Below, in pieces: positions 44,577 through 56,564 of a stretch of 64,000 nucleotides of DNA. Origin of the DNA: Echinometra lucunter (lineage: Eukaryota > Echinodermata > Echinoidea > Camarodonta > Echinometridae); assembly GCA_029962745.1 (NCBI GenBank), contig CM057158.1, forward strand, positions 2,887,558 to 2,951,557. The letters run 5' to 3'. Both the position numbers and the translations under genes were made by a program. How positions within the stretch are numbered: the stretch's first letter is position 1; each line of letters opens with the position of its first letter. Under the pieces are notes generated by a model. The model had not been told where the DNA came from, searched no databases, and saw nothing but the letters and a program-made list of their open reading frames with translations.

Positions 44577-44872
44577 TCCTTTTCAAACCCTTTTCAGACC
44601 TTTTTCAGCCCTTTTCAGGTCTTTGGTTGCACAAAACAGATGGAGCTGTAGCCATACAGAGAGTATTTTCAGGCTCAGTTAGAAAAACTGATTGGCATTC
44701 CTGATTACATGAGCAATTTCTCTGCAGAATTTAAATTCATAAAAGTTATGACTTTGGAGAGTGAGTGTATTTTCAGGTTTAGTTAGAAAACCTGATTGGC
44801 ATCCCTGATTACATAAGCAATTTCTGTGAGAATTTAAATTCATAAAAGTTATGACTTTGTAGAGCGAGTCCT
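44577..44872 (+). repeat. Tandem repeats in the SNRPD1 3' UTR
   Basis: First, about five CCTTTTCAGA-like units at 44577-44622. Then a two-copy duplication of period 104 starting GTATTTTCAGG at 44663 and 44767, with shared AATTTAAATTCATAAAAGTT. Confidence 0.8.
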
Positions 44873-46293
44873 AGATATCAGTCATTGCTTGGAAAGCTTG
44901 TTTTGGTGCCAATGCATTCATAAGGAAAGGCTTTCCCCCAATTAAGATTAACTTGGGGGGGGGGGGGGGTCAACAGTATTGTGTATGGAGTCATAACAAA
45001 AGAGTCAAGCTATTTCTGATTTGATTTGATTTGATGTCGCATGACATCGATGAGTAATGATGATTACAGTACTTCTCACACGAGCTCCAAAATATGATGC
45101 TGCGATGTGATGTTAGATGTCCCTTGATGTGAATGAGTGAAAGCTCTTTTTACCACATATTACATTTCTGCAAACATTATGTGCCTGGTACATGTTAGCA
45201 TGTAAACATTTTTACATTATTAAATTGACTCATTGAAAAAAAGAATAGGAAAAAAAATCATCCCTTGCCAAGATGCTGTTTAGTGTTGCAGCCGATATAT
45301 ATTACATACTTCAAGAATGACGGATACATCATGATTGTTCTTTGTTTGTGGTAAATACATGTCATTTCACTTTGTTACCCATTTGTGCACATACTGGTAC
45401 TTGTCCTCAGAATCTAGTACATACATTTACTTGTAAAGTTTTGGCTGTGCACGGATATTTGACTTGAGCATGGATTTTAAAAATTTATTCCCAATGCTTC
45501 AGGAAAGTTTGAAAGCTGAAATGGGAGAATGGATGGACATACTATTGTAAATAAAGAGGGGGTGTTCAATGAACGCCAAATTCAAAGTAGGGCTGTGTCG
45601 ATGACCGTTTTCTGCAAAAATTTCTCAAATACCCATTCATAGCATTCATATGATGAGAGGATTATACTTGCAGAAAGTTATTTTTGTAAATGGAAGTCCT
45701 GTCATGTTTTCTGCTTGAAATCATGAAATTGTTTGTACTATTTTCTTTGTAATTATGTTGTAATGCTCCCTGATTAAAACCATTGTTTATACATATTTTG
45801 AAGAAAAAACAAACAATATCTCCAAGTATTCTAATTTTGTTGGTTGTCACATGATGGACAAGAGTTTTGTATAGAGGTTGCTACTGCATTTTCAATTGCT
45901 TCTACCAGCTTAACTCTTTGTCCTTTTACCTCTTCACATTTTTTTTTTCATTCTCTTGATTTCTTTCAAATGCTGCTTATGGGTGCACAGTGAGTACTGC
46001 GAAACAAGAAATTTTGCACAAATTCAAATTGGCTTTTGAATTTTATGGAAAGACAATTTTTTGGTTGTTAATAACCGATATTAAGTAGTGCGATTTCATT
46101 TTTGTGCACAATTTTCTTGCCTGCAAAAGTTTCAAGTTTTGTGGTAGTTTTGGTGGTGTTTGAGATGTACATGTAATTCTTGCTTTAATACAACAAAGTA
46201 CTCTTTCATAGAATTACCACTATGTACAGTACATTGTAGTGAAGACAATATGGTGTGTTTGAAAATATGTACATTTAGTTTTTCAATCCGTGT
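44873..46293 (+). other. SNRPD1 3' UTR and intergenic DNA
   Basis: G15 at 44955-44969 and TTTGA repeats near 45018; no gene seen. Confidence 0.55.
45550..45555 (+). promoter_or_regulatory. Candidate SNRPD1 polyadenylation signal
   Basis: AATAAA followed at once by a G/T-rich stretch (gaggggGTGTTC), about 1.1 kb after the stop. Confidence 0.45.
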
Positions 46294-46531
46294 AAAAGTG
46301 AATGGCTAGCATTAGCACAGACTTTGTTGTAATGATGAGTGAGTGATACATGTATCATGAAACGAGATGAATGAAAGGTATTCTCTTGAGACATGTTGTA
46401 TGAGGTGACTGGAAAAGTGAATGGCTAGCATTAGCACAGACTTTGTTGTAATGATGAGTGAGTGATACATGTATCATGAAACGAGATGAATGAAAGGTAT
46501 TCTCTTGAGACATGTTGTATGAGGTGACTGG
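46294..46531 (+). repeat. Perfect 119-bp tandem duplication
   Basis: AAAAGTGAATGGCTAGCATT starts at 46294 and 46413. The two copies read the same to the end, GAGGTGACTGG. No difference was seen, so it is recent or an assembly effect. Confidence 0.9.
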
Positions 46532-47612
46532 ACGGCACAACTTTATTACCTGTGTAGCCTAGCATGCTCCCTAACCCAAGTATTTGGTCATTCAGTGTCC
46601 CATACGTTAACCCACTTGTGACAGAGTTCTACATTGTGTGGTTTGGCCCAATAACTTAGGATGTAGAGCCCTCATACACATACCCCGAACACATACCAAT
46701 CACATGAGCAGATAGAGCACAAAATCCTGCACATACTGTGCCCATTTTGGTAATATCAGTATTTGTTGTTTGATGCTGAAAATTGCTGGAAAAAAAAACA
46801 ACAAAAACACTATAATCCTTTAACTGGCAACAGAAAGTTCAAAAAGGGTTTTTCCAAGCCAATTGGCAACTAACTTTTTGACATACCTTCTGCCAATTTA
46901 TGTTCATTTCAGATACATGAATTTTATGAAGAAAAATAGTAGTGAAAGAAGAAATACTGGTGTTGCCAATTTGAAGAAAGACAAATGATCACATTAGGCT
47001 TCAAATAATTACTGGGATAACCCAATCCATTAATGGGTGGATGTCTGGACAAGTGGCATGAAGTGATTCTACTTGATAATTGGTCTCATCCAAGTTGCTA
47101 GAGGACTTTGCAATCAGGGGTAGCGCCAGGGTATTTTGATGGGGGGGGGGGGGGGGGGATGGGGAGAGATGATCAGTTGATGGCCCTGCCTTCTCTTACC
47201 TCTAACCAACCAATCAATCAATCCATCAATCAGTCAACCAATCAACGAGGTGATGAGAAGGGTCCATCATAATTATAAACAGAAATTCACCGCAGTCTGA
47301 AAATGAATGGTTTGATAAAAGTTTGAACAGCTGTTACATTATTTTGATAAGTTTTTAATTAGACATTACTGTGGAGCGTGAATGTATTTTGCTATTGGTC
47401 ATGTGGGTGTGTGTGTGTGGGGGAGGGGGAGGCGTGAGTGTGTGTGATGATTTTACCACATATCTAATATTTACATTTGGGTAGATAGCTAAACAAAATT
47501 TTAAAATTTCATTAAAGCATGTCAAACGACAAATATTGGACTAATTTATTTCATGTTTGACTTTGCGATCGCTTATCTGTACTAAGCTGTTACAAAAAAA
47601 AACAAGATGATC
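46532..47612. other. Intergenic, no gene seen
   Basis: G18 at 47141-47158, then CAATCAATC-type simple repeat at 47208-47245 and a GT-rich stretch at 47405-47445. Confidence 0.6.
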
Positions 47613-47821
47613 GGGGTGTTTTTCACAGAGATTTAAGTTTGACTAAACTTAAATTCCTACTTGCGTGCTCTATATTACGCATCACCCCATTGGTCAGATC
47701 ATGCTCAGGGGACGCGCACTATTAGAAGTCTATCAATGAGATTACGCGTTAAATACCAAGATGCGCATTGGCGCTTAAGCACGACTCTAAATCAAACTTA
47801 ACTCTTTGTGAAACACCCCCC
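47613..47821. mobile_element. Inverted-repeat element with GGGGTGTTTCAC ends
   Basis: GGGGTGTTTTTCACAGAGAT then TTAAGTTTGA at the left pairs with TCAAACTTAACTCTTTGTGA then AACACCCCC at the right. 209 bp. Confidence 0.7.
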
Positions 47822-48610
47822 GGGTGCGACAATTAGCAATTAATGGCAACTTGTGAATTGATAAATTCACAAAACTCCTTCTCCTTTTTACAAACTCTAC
47901 AATATGAATTTACAGTGTGCAAGAAAATACAAAGGACGAAAAATCGTACGATACATAGAAAAAAAGAGATACATGCATAACATTTTAGATGTCAAGTAAT
48001 ATTTAATTTGGATCCATGGGAATCTTAATGATTAATGAATAACATAATGAATAGAAAACAAGTTTCAATTAGATTATTTATGAACGAAGACTTTTAATGA
48101 ACGTTTAAATCAACCAAGAAAGCAATCTAGCATGAAAGTAATTGCTCCGAGCAATCATGTTTTCCCACTCAAAAACTTTGAAATGTATATCAGTGTATAT
48201 TAGTAGGCCTAACTATGCGCCATTTCTTATGCTGATAAAAAAAAAAATATGCAGACAAGAAGGTAGTGGATGATATGTTATAAAACTTTTGAAGTGTAGA
48301 GTGGATGACGACTAACTGCCAATTTAATAAAAAGGCGGGGAAATGTCCTCCCATACCACGGTCTTGCAATGTGTCGCCGAAGACGCCGATGCATTTCGTT
48401 GGTCAAGTACAAGTATCCTAATTTATTTAATATCATCTTGTAATATCATCACGATCGTCTTGAATGATTATTCATAATTCCTCAGTGATTAATCCAGGAA
48501 TCAACTGACACCATTATTTACACGTAGTTCTTTCATTCGTAAAACCGTTACACGGGGTGGATGCAGGACTGTGTGAAAGAGGGGGCATAACTCCTAAAAT
48601 TATCCGGCAA
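47822..48610. other. Intergenic, nothing seen
   Basis: AT-rich DNA without recognisable genes or repeats. Confidence 0.55.
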
Positions 48611-48619
48611 GCAAAAAAA

Positions 48620-48650
<31 letters not shown>

Positions 48651-48658
48651 CAAAACAA
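48611..48658 (+). repeat. CAAAA pentanucleotide microsatellite
   Basis: An A-rich start followed by CAAAA units, just upstream of the 15-bp minisatellite. Confidence 0.9.
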
Positions 48659-48699
48659 GAAATTAAAGGTCATCACAAAGTCATACCCTAGAGGTGCCA

Positions 48700-48945
48700 G
48701 TTAAAAATGTCAGAGGTAAAAATGTCAGAGGTAAAAATGCCAGAGGTAAAAATGTCAGAGGTGAAAATGTCAGAGGAAAAAATGTCAGAAGTAAAATGTC
48801 AGAGGTAAAAATGTCAGAGGTAAAAAATGTCAGAGGTAACAATGTCAGAGGTAAAAATGTCAGAGGTAAAATGTCAGAGGTAAAAATATCAGAGGTGAAA
48901 ATGTCAGAGGAAGAAATGTCAGAAGTAAAAAATTAATGTCAGAGA
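48700..48945 (+). repeat. 15-bp minisatellite, GTCAGAGGTAAAAAT unit
   Basis: About 16 units, some shortened by one base. The repeating peptide it can code is a by-product of the period of 15. The same unit recurs in reverse at 49597-49650. Confidence 0.95.
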
Positions 48946-49149
48946 TAGAGGACTGTAATCAGAAGTGGATCTATAGTAATTCGCCACTATTGCTTTGTTC
49001 TTCCTACTGCAGACTCTGTTCATTGCTTGACTGGATGCCCATCTGACTCACAGAGGTAATTCAAGAAGCAAGTGGACCTAGTTCTTATTTATGAACAGAA
49101 TATTGAATCTAAAACTGTGCTATCACAATGCCGATGGTTAAATAACCAA

Positions 49150-49560
49150 TACCCGACTGCAACTACACGACACCGGACCTGGATGCCTCCATTGTGGCCG
49201 CCCTGCTCACGACCCACAGCACAATCCACGGCTCTGGGTCTGCTGCGGTCGCCAAGGTCGAAAAAGTCAAGAGGCCTACCATAGCTGCTGCTGGCACAAG
49301 TGAAGACTGGGCCTACTTCACTTCACGATGGTCTGACTATGTGGAAGCCACCAAGATAGACGGCAAGGACAGGGTTGTGCAATTGCTGGAATCTTGGTTG
49401 AGGTTCGGTATGACCAGTATATGGTTCGCGTAGATGGCTCCAGACGGGTCACACTGCGCAACAGGAAATTTCTGACGAAGTACGTCCCTGTCCATCAGCC
49501 CTTACCACCGAAGACAATGGAGGATGACATTCGTGCTTCACGTCGGTCTGCCCCTTCGCC
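49150..49560 (+). pseudogene. Internally deleted LTR-retrotransposon gag/pol remnant
   Basis: About 49160-49390 codes a gag-like piece with the signature EDWAYFTSRWSDYVEATKI. From about 49393, in another frame, a piece typical of the end of Gypsy-type pol follows (QYMVRVDGSRRVTLRNRKFL). Protease, reverse transcriptase, RNase H and most of integrase are missing between them, and a stop lies just upstream of the gag piece. Family calls are from recognition of the motif style, not a search. Confidence 0.6.
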
Positions 49561-49596
49561 TACTCTGTGCCCCCCCCCCCCCCCTGCAGTCTCTGT

Positions 49597-49650
49597 TGAC
49601 ATTTTTACCTCTGACATTTTTACTTGACATTTTTTCCTCTGACATTTTTA
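49597..49650 (-). repeat. Reverse-oriented copies of the 15-bp minisatellite
   Basis: GACATTTTTACCTCT units, three to four, opposite in orientation to 48700-48945. With that array they bracket the retrotransposon remnant. Confidence 0.9.
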
Positions 49651-50260
49651 CACCGCACCATTCTAGAGGTGTCTTGATTTCCTTCCAAATTTTCCAACAC
49701 ACAAGCAAAAAGAGGGGGAGGGGAAGGTGCCAAAGTATACACTGTTGTTTTAAGGGGAACTGGGTGTTCCCCCCCCCCCCCCCAACTACATTCGCCACTG
49801 CCGTTATCAGTGATACTGTCGGTCAAGTTGAATCTGCATAGGTGCCAAGCGAAAATATCAGATGACACTGAGCCAGAGGCAGAAGTTGTTAATGTCAGAC
49901 TTAGAAACTCCAAGGGTCAAAGAATAATAGAATACCATAAGAGGCAATAATGCAACATCCAAAACCTTTTCCCTAGAAATGGTAGATTTTTCCTCTCATA
50001 ATCATTATCCTTTTTTAATATTGGGTTATTAGGGATTAGAACCGACTTTTTAATCACAACTAAACTGGCATGCCAGAGAACTTAGAACCCATGTCATTGT
50101 ATGAATGATGAAGAGGGCTTATTATGCCCTATTTGATAATCATTAAAATATTTAAATACATGTAGACTAAAATCCAATGCTCAAACAAAGAACTGAATAA
50201 TTGCAATCATTGCAATCAATTTTCAACTCGATTTAACATAGGAGCCACATTAAGCTCTCC
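49651..50260. other. Downstream flank of the YHYH gene
   Basis: C15 at 49769-49783. Reverse-strand ATTAAA motifs near 50014 and 50050 could be weak polyadenylation signals for the minus-strand gene. Confidence 0.35.
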
Positions 50261-50726
50261 TTATTGTCGCCCAGTACTTCTGCTGCGCCTTGCGGAGCGT
50301 CGCCTCCGGCCATTGGCGTTTTGGCAGCGGCGACTATTCGGATTGCGGCGGCATGCTCTGCTAGTCGTTGTAGGTGGAGGTAACGTGGTGGTCGTGGGCT
50401 CAGTAGCGGCGGCAGTTAGTAAGTTGCCTTGCTCATCGGTTTCCGAAGCCTTGTTACAGTTGTCGCTGTTGGTGTTCACGTTCTTCGGTGTGCCTCGGTA
50501 ACAGCCGAGGATGTACGGAAAATCGGCCGTGGTGTGGTACTGGTACACGCCATCGCTGTTGTAACGACCATGACATTCGTCAAGATCAGCTGACGTCAGC
50601 ATTTGACCGTTCTCGTCCACGGGGCCGTAGATAGCGAAGCCGTCGAAAGCGACACCAACGAGGTCGGAAGGTACACCTTCAGTAATCTCGAAGAGACAGC
50701 CAGATGGTTGTCTGTGATAGTGATAC
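50261..50726 (-). CDS. YHYH protein coding exon 3 and stop
   Basis: Minus strand, after gcatcag. The first G completes arginine 147, giving R-YHYH-RQPSGC. It runs through the second block, the TTTTLPPPTTTS linker and the RRRRSARRSRS tail to TAA. Confidence 0.88.
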
Positions 50727-52474
50727 CTGATGCGTAAACATTGAATAAGAATAAAACAATACATCAGAGGACAAAATGTGACATTATCATTATCTATGTC
50801 CTATAATGTTCCACGCTCCAGGGAGTGGAGATCGATGGAGCAAATTGGAAAAGCGATTGAATCCAATCACTAGGGTAATGATAATTACATGTCAAACGCT
50901 TGGAAACTTATTGAAAGCGATGTTAAGATGTAACTTTTATTCTTTTGCTACAGAAGAATTCCCTTCCCCTCTCTCTCTCTCTCCCCCTTTTCTTTTTTCT
51001 TTTTCTTTCCCCTTTTTGACAGCGACACCACCAAGGCAGAACAAACCTTCCTCTTCCGTCGGGATGACCGTCACACTCGTCAAACACCTCTGCCCCGTCA
51101 CCTTCGACCGCGTTCTCGCCGTCGGCATCCCACGGGTTGTAAATGACGATACCGTTGGTGGCAACCGCGATGGGCCCCATGGGAAGACAGGTCGATTCTG
51201 CATTGACAACAGGATTCTTCGCAATCCGAAAACTGTACAAAACAGATTAAATTCCAGATATTATGCAATAATGATATGTCATCGTCACAATTATCCCTCC
51301 CGCAAAATTGTATGAAACACAATTATAACGTGACATCCCGGTTTCGATATGTATACGACAGACAAAATTAGCTATCACTATGGTGGCTCGGCGTCGATTT
51401 TGAACATAAACATTAATCTGAATTAGGACCATTACTAGCCCCCTAACCCCATGCCACACCTAATATCAAGGAACAGATATGTAGCCAATAAGATCTGATG
51501 GCTGAAAATGAGAAGGCTGTGCAATGTTCCAAGTCTTGAAAGGCCAAATATCTTTCCATGTGGATGGTGTGAATTAAAAAAAAGTGTATATATTGGTATA
51601 GTTTTATACTTCTTGTTTTGTTTTATTTGTTTTACTTGTCAGTTTATAATAACAATATTCTGAAGGATTTCTATGTCAAGGAATTATATGTTGTGTATGT
51701 AAAGTTATTTTGATTTTATGTATATCAGGGTTCTCACTAGAAAAAATATCCACACACGGTTCCCACTCTGCGCAAAGCGTGGAAGTTTCGGAAGTTTTAC
51801 GGAATAACACCTATAGTTAGGTGTGGCGGCAATATATGATATAGTAAAAGGATGAAAAATGCTTCTTGGTAAGCAGGAGTTGTCTACTAATGACATAAAA
51901 GTAAAAAAAAAAAAAAACATTGCCAAAAAGCAAAACAATCTGTGACATTTATCATTATTGTTAGGAATATATACTCCAATATTTTTTTTTTACCCTTGTT
52001 GCCATGCATGGTGCAGCAATTTCACACATGGTTCTTCCTTGTCTGAAACCCTTTACGCATGGTATTGGAACCATGGGTGTTATACTGGCGCGAACCATGA
52101 TGTATATGTTTGCAAATGTGAGCGAAACCAATTTCCGACCGGACAATAAACTGAAATTGAATTGAATTGAATTGAATTTTTGATCTCATTGGTTACTGGG
52201 GTGTTCTCCCTGCCACTGACCTGAAAGCTTGTTCTTCAATCGCATTCGGGTTAACCCTGGCGGTAGGGAAGTCTCCGGTGTCGTGATCGGGAATGTTGTT
52301 CGATTCGATGAGCCAGGTGTTAGGGTTGAGCTCCATGACGTTCACCCAGCCGACCAGGCCGGTGTTCTGCTCGGGTTCTCCGCTGGTGTGGAATAAAGCG
52401 GCTTGTTCTTCGGTGAGACCGTGCGCGAAGGCGACGATACCCATGAGGACGATGGCGGTTGCGGCTCGGAACAT
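50261..52474 (-). CDS. Secreted YHYH-domain protein
   Basis: Coding exons on the minus strand: 52474-52221, 51232-51047, 50726-50261; 906 nt, 301 aa. Residues 1-19 are a clear signal peptide (MFRAATAIVLMGIVAFAHG), so the product is secreted. It carries the landmarks of the YHYH family: GPIAVATNGIVIYNPWDADG, FDECDGHPDGRGR and then YHYH at 148-151. A second, related block follows: VGVAFDGFAIYGP, DLDECHGRY and YQYH at 208-211. After residue 255 comes a T/P-rich linker and a strongly basic R/S tail. The YHYH motif is split by an intron and restored exactly by AG|G splicing. The biochemical role of the family is not established, so none is assigned. Confidence 0.85.
51047..51232 (-). CDS. YHYH protein coding exon 2
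   Basis: Minus strand, after ttgtacag. It reads SFRIAKNPVVNAESTCLPMG to CDGHPDGRG and ends AG before gtttgt. 186 nt keep the frame. Confidence 0.85.
52118..52180 (+). repeat. TTGAA pentanucleotide tail, possible LINE 3' end
   Basis: CAATAAACTGAAATTGAATTG and further ATTGA units, after an open stretch from 51958. The layout resembles the 3' tail of some non-LTR elements. Low certainty. It lies inside intron 2 of the YHYH gene. Confidence 0.35.
52221..52474 (-). CDS. YHYH protein coding exon 1
   Basis: The exon begins at 52486 after ctttcag on the minus strand. The ATG at 52474 is preferred over an in-frame upstream ATG, which would lie inside the intron. It codes the signal peptide and residues to 84, and ends AG before gtcagt at 52220. 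Confidence 0.85.
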
Positions 52475-52738
52475 GGTTGCAAGGCTCTGAAAGTTGAGAA
52501 ATGATATCAAATTCTTTCGAATGAATAGTATTGCCAAATCTCTTCCCGCCCCCCGCCCCCCGCCCCCTCCTCCGGAGAACCCATAATGTAAAAAAAATGC
52601 TGTATAGAATTTACAGTAAAATACTGGCGGCTCTTTATGACCATATTAGTACGCTTTCGGAGGTACCATGGGTACCCCATGATTTCACTTCACTTCATTA
52701 TTCATCTGTTTCCAGTACTACTTAAGAAAAAAAGAAAA

Positions 52739-52762
52739 ATATATATATATATATATATATAT
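52739..52762. repeat. AT dinucleotide microsatellite
   Basis: Twelve AT units in the first intron of the YHYH gene. Confidence 0.95.
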
Positions 52763-53791
52763 TAACAAAATGTACATAATACAATACACATGTATCACCA
52801 TGATCACAGTTTTAGAATAAAAGAGACAAGAAAAATACGTGAGAAACGAACATACAAATGGATAAGTAATTAATAATCTTGGAGGGGGGTAACAAAGCAA
52901 ATTTGCTTGTCAGGGTTATCTCCCCCCAATAATCAATTGTTAACAATAAATGTTTTTTTTTTTAATTCCTTTTCAAGCTTTGAAGTGATGCAGAATTTGT
53001 TAAATCACTGCTCAACCCATTTCAGATGGCTTGCCCTCTGTAATATGGTTTAAACCTATTTTGTGAATTCGGCGGATGATCTCCAACAAAGCTCCCACGG
53101 GTTTTTCATTTATTCCAATTTCATTTTCAAATTGGCATACACTCTTATTTCTATGATTTTTTGTTTGTTTGTTTTCATAATGTATTTTCAACACAAACCA
53201 AATAAATGGACGAAGGGATGGACATGAATGATCTTCGACAAATTAAAGTACTGAAAAGCTTCCGCGGGAGCATTATTTTGGAGTTCCATCCCTCCTCCAG
53301 GCGTTATGAAAAAGCTCACAAAATAAGGTTAATCAGAACGTCATTTTGTGTGCTGTATAATGGCTGCGGGCTAAAGCCAGGGTAATAATATCCAAAGTCC
53401 TTTGGAAGCGCAGAGAGACGTTAGATATTGATATTCGCTATACAAGAACGGACTATTAATATTATTATTATTTCTATTTGCCTGTTATAGATCACGAAGA
53501 CCATAATAATTGTCGAAAATATTTACTAATATAAAAGATAAAAAACGAACACGACATTGTGACCGATGGTAATTGTGAAGCGGAATAGATAAGCGACAAT
53601 TACAGCCCCTTCCCCCTCCACCAAAATATAAAAATGGCAAGTGATGAAATGACAGGAAAGAAAGTCTTGCGCCGAGCACATCATAAAGGGGAACTGGACA
53701 CGATAATAAAATTATGAAAAGAAGAAATTACAATTTAATAAAAGAGCACTCGATTTTGAGTAAAGATAGAGAGAGGAAAAGAGTAACTCAC
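52763..53791 (-). other. First intron of the YHYH gene, 5' part
   Basis: No exon seen. A stretch near 53355-53390 (AATGGCTGCGGGCTAAAGCC) looks like a dispersed-repeat tail. Confidence 0.4.
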
Positions 53792-53860
53792 AAACCTGTC
53801 AAGTAGAAGTATTCAGATGTATAATCCAAATGGTTGTTTACTGACTGACGGATGCTGTCA
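53792..53860 (-). other. Possible non-coding first exon of the YHYH gene
   Basis: On the minus strand a good donor, CAGGTTT|gtgagt, begins its intron at 53791. The coding exon has an acceptor 12 nt before its ATG, so an upstream untranslated exon must exist, and this is the best site seen. The 5' limit is a guess. Confidence 0.35.
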
Positions 53861-56564
53861 AAATGAATTAATTTCCTGCTAATTGATTCTAAATATCGTA
53901 TCTTTGTCTTTTGCCTGGGAGAGTGAAATCCAAACAATATTGCCCTCATCTACGTCAATACGGTGGCGGCGTATCTGGGAAAAATAACGACAGGGGCCAG
54001 CTGAACATGAAATACACATCGTAATGACATATTTACCTTTTACTCTCTTTATTATACATGCATACATAATCAATTTATAATTCTTTGGGGGCGTTTAGGT
54101 GGGCGCCCCGTGACCCCCCTTCCCCCACACCAGGGCCCCGAAACGCTAAATATGGTGCAGAATACGTGCTTATCAATATTGACAACGTGACAATGGTTCT
54201 TTTAGCATGTTCAGTAAAGTGAAACCGTGCACCATCACCACCATGGCCAGTGATTTCTTTATGCTGGTATACCCACAGACGTCAGGATTGTCCTTCGCGT
54301 GAAGGTTCTTTCAAAGTACACTTGATAGACTTGACATGCCCCCGGGCCCCCCCCCCCCCCCCCCCCCCCATTTCATAATTTGACCCAATTTGGGATTTTG
54401 AGGAAAAGAGAGTTTAGCTAGGAATCTATATACGCGGAGCGTGTCTGGAAGGGTTGGCAATTAACATGAAAAACAAATACTTTCGTATCCCCGAAAAAGC
54501 TCAAAAAAGGGTATTCTTTCCCCGCCCCACGTCCCGCCAAATGCCACTCACACCAGAAATCTCGCTTTTTTTTGCCTTACAATGTGTCTACTGAAATGTT
54601 AAATGAACATACTTATGCAAAATGCTCCAAAACCCAAAGTTAATTTCTTTGTCCCCCTCCCCCTTAGATGGTACTTACAAAATAAATGACAGATTCTTAC
54701 CCTACATTGTGTCTGCTGAAAATGCTAAATGGACAACAACAAAACTTTTTTAAAAAACGAGGCCCCAAAGTTAATTTTCGTTGCCCACTTCCCCCGTAAA
54801 TGCCACCTGCAACAGATAAGACTAATTCTTCCCTCAATATACTTGTCTGCTGACTTTAAAAAAAAAAACCTGTTCCTCCTCAAAGAGATCAACTTATATC
54901 TCCTTGGGAATATTTATATGGAGTCATAGATTTCTACCATTTCTCATTTTTCATGACATTATTATAGCACTGATGCTGGACTGTAAATGAAGAACAATAC
55001 TCCATGACCGGCTCCCGCCACACTCCATCCTCCCTATATACCCTTGGCCAGTGGCGTAGATACCGGGTGACAAGCCACCCCCTCCCCCCTTCCCTCGAAC
55101 AGCGGGTAAGGGGGAAGGGGAGAGAAGGAAAGGGAAATCGATGGCCTGAGAAAGACCGGAACAGACTCCCCTATTTACAGCTGATGCCTTCTCTAAATAC
55201 GCCACTGCTCTCTTGTTAAGCCATGACCCAATAGCTCTTAACCTCAAATATTATCTTTCATATTTTAAAAATGACCTCGATGTTTTACTCATCTCAAAAA
55301 CAAACAAACATACCAGCATTTTAAACAAAAAACTGTTATGAAAGTCTCCTTTTCCCCTCATTTGCTATTTTCCTTATCGGTATCTTCATCTCTGCACTCT
55401 CTCTTTCATACCCGGTCCTGTTCCTTCTCTGCATCCTCTCTTTCTCCTCTCCTCACTTTTTGAATATACAAAATATTCTCTTCCTTTACAAAATTTTGGA
55501 TCCGCGCCAGACCTTCAGTTCGGATAAATATATATATATTTTCCTGGATGTTCTATAATGTCTCCAACAATTTCGGGACAAATGAAGAGAACATATAACT
55601 TGTTGAAACGTTGTCTACATAGAGGGCATAAACTGAGGGCATAAAACGCGCTCTTTGTCGGAGCTGTTAGGAAGGAATCATGGGGAAGATCTTGAATTTA
55701 ATGTTTTTAGTTCAATTAAAAACTGCTGTAGTTAAAACATGCTCTGCTTAAGAAATGAATTAATTATTCTTATCTAAATTACTGTAAGCATATGAGATGG
55801 AAATCAGCTTTGGCTGTGAAGATGTTCCACGGCAATAATAAAACGAGAAATGCTTTGGAAGTAAATGCAATCGGTAAAGCAGAAAAATTTGATTAGCAAC
55901 ATAGTATACAATAGTGTTTTATTGATACACATGCTGAGAACAAATAGGCCATATGATTATTTTAGTGATTGTTTTATTGATTATGTTTTTCGCCTTTCAT
56001 CACAATTTCTAATATTAATTGGAGCAGCTTCCTGATCGAAAACCAAATGACAAAGTGCAATGGTCTCACTCAACCAGTAGTTTTAGACAAGCATTTTTAG
56101 ACCAAACCTTTGCTTGTAGGACATAGGAAATGAGTATCCGTCATCTATAACCTGATGGCGGACCGGACCGTTGGGTCAAATTCAAACACGAAAATTCAAC
56201 CTAAACGTCACCCTCATATACACTTTAAAAACGCTGGGTAAAATTTCGTTGGGTATAAATTTATTGCTTATAAATCACCCAATGTTGGGTAAATTGGGCA
56301 AATTAGTTTTAATATGTGGTTGGTTAAAAACGTCTTACTTTTTCAGGTTGGGTAAAGTAGAAATAAATCACAACATTGGTTAAAACATTAAGATTTTAAA
56401 TCAACCTTTAGGTAAAACCCTTTCCCCCACCGATCGGGTTGTGTCTTTTTTTTTATCACGACGGCCGACATTCCGTTTTTTATCTTCTTGAATAAAGGTT
56501 GCTCATAACGACATACGACCTGTCCAATGCCTGCGAGACAAAGCAACAACTATAATGTATGCAA
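53861..56564. other. Intergenic, repeat fragments only
   Basis: C23 tract at 54347. AGTGGCGTAGA at 55044 and its complement TACGCCACT at 55198 mark a small inverted element. GTTGGGTAAA-type loose repeats lie at 56230-56410. Confidence 0.5.
54347..54369 (+). repeat. C homopolymer
   Basis: 23 consecutive C after CCCCGGG; other such tracts are listed in the findings. Confidence 0.95.

Noticed and set aside
48694..48936. Repeating NVRGK peptide
   Set aside because: By-product of a 15-bp minisatellite.
51958..52149. 63-codon cysteine-containing frame
   Set aside because: Lies in an intron of the YHYH gene and runs into a TTGAA tail; more likely repeat-derived than a peptide gene.
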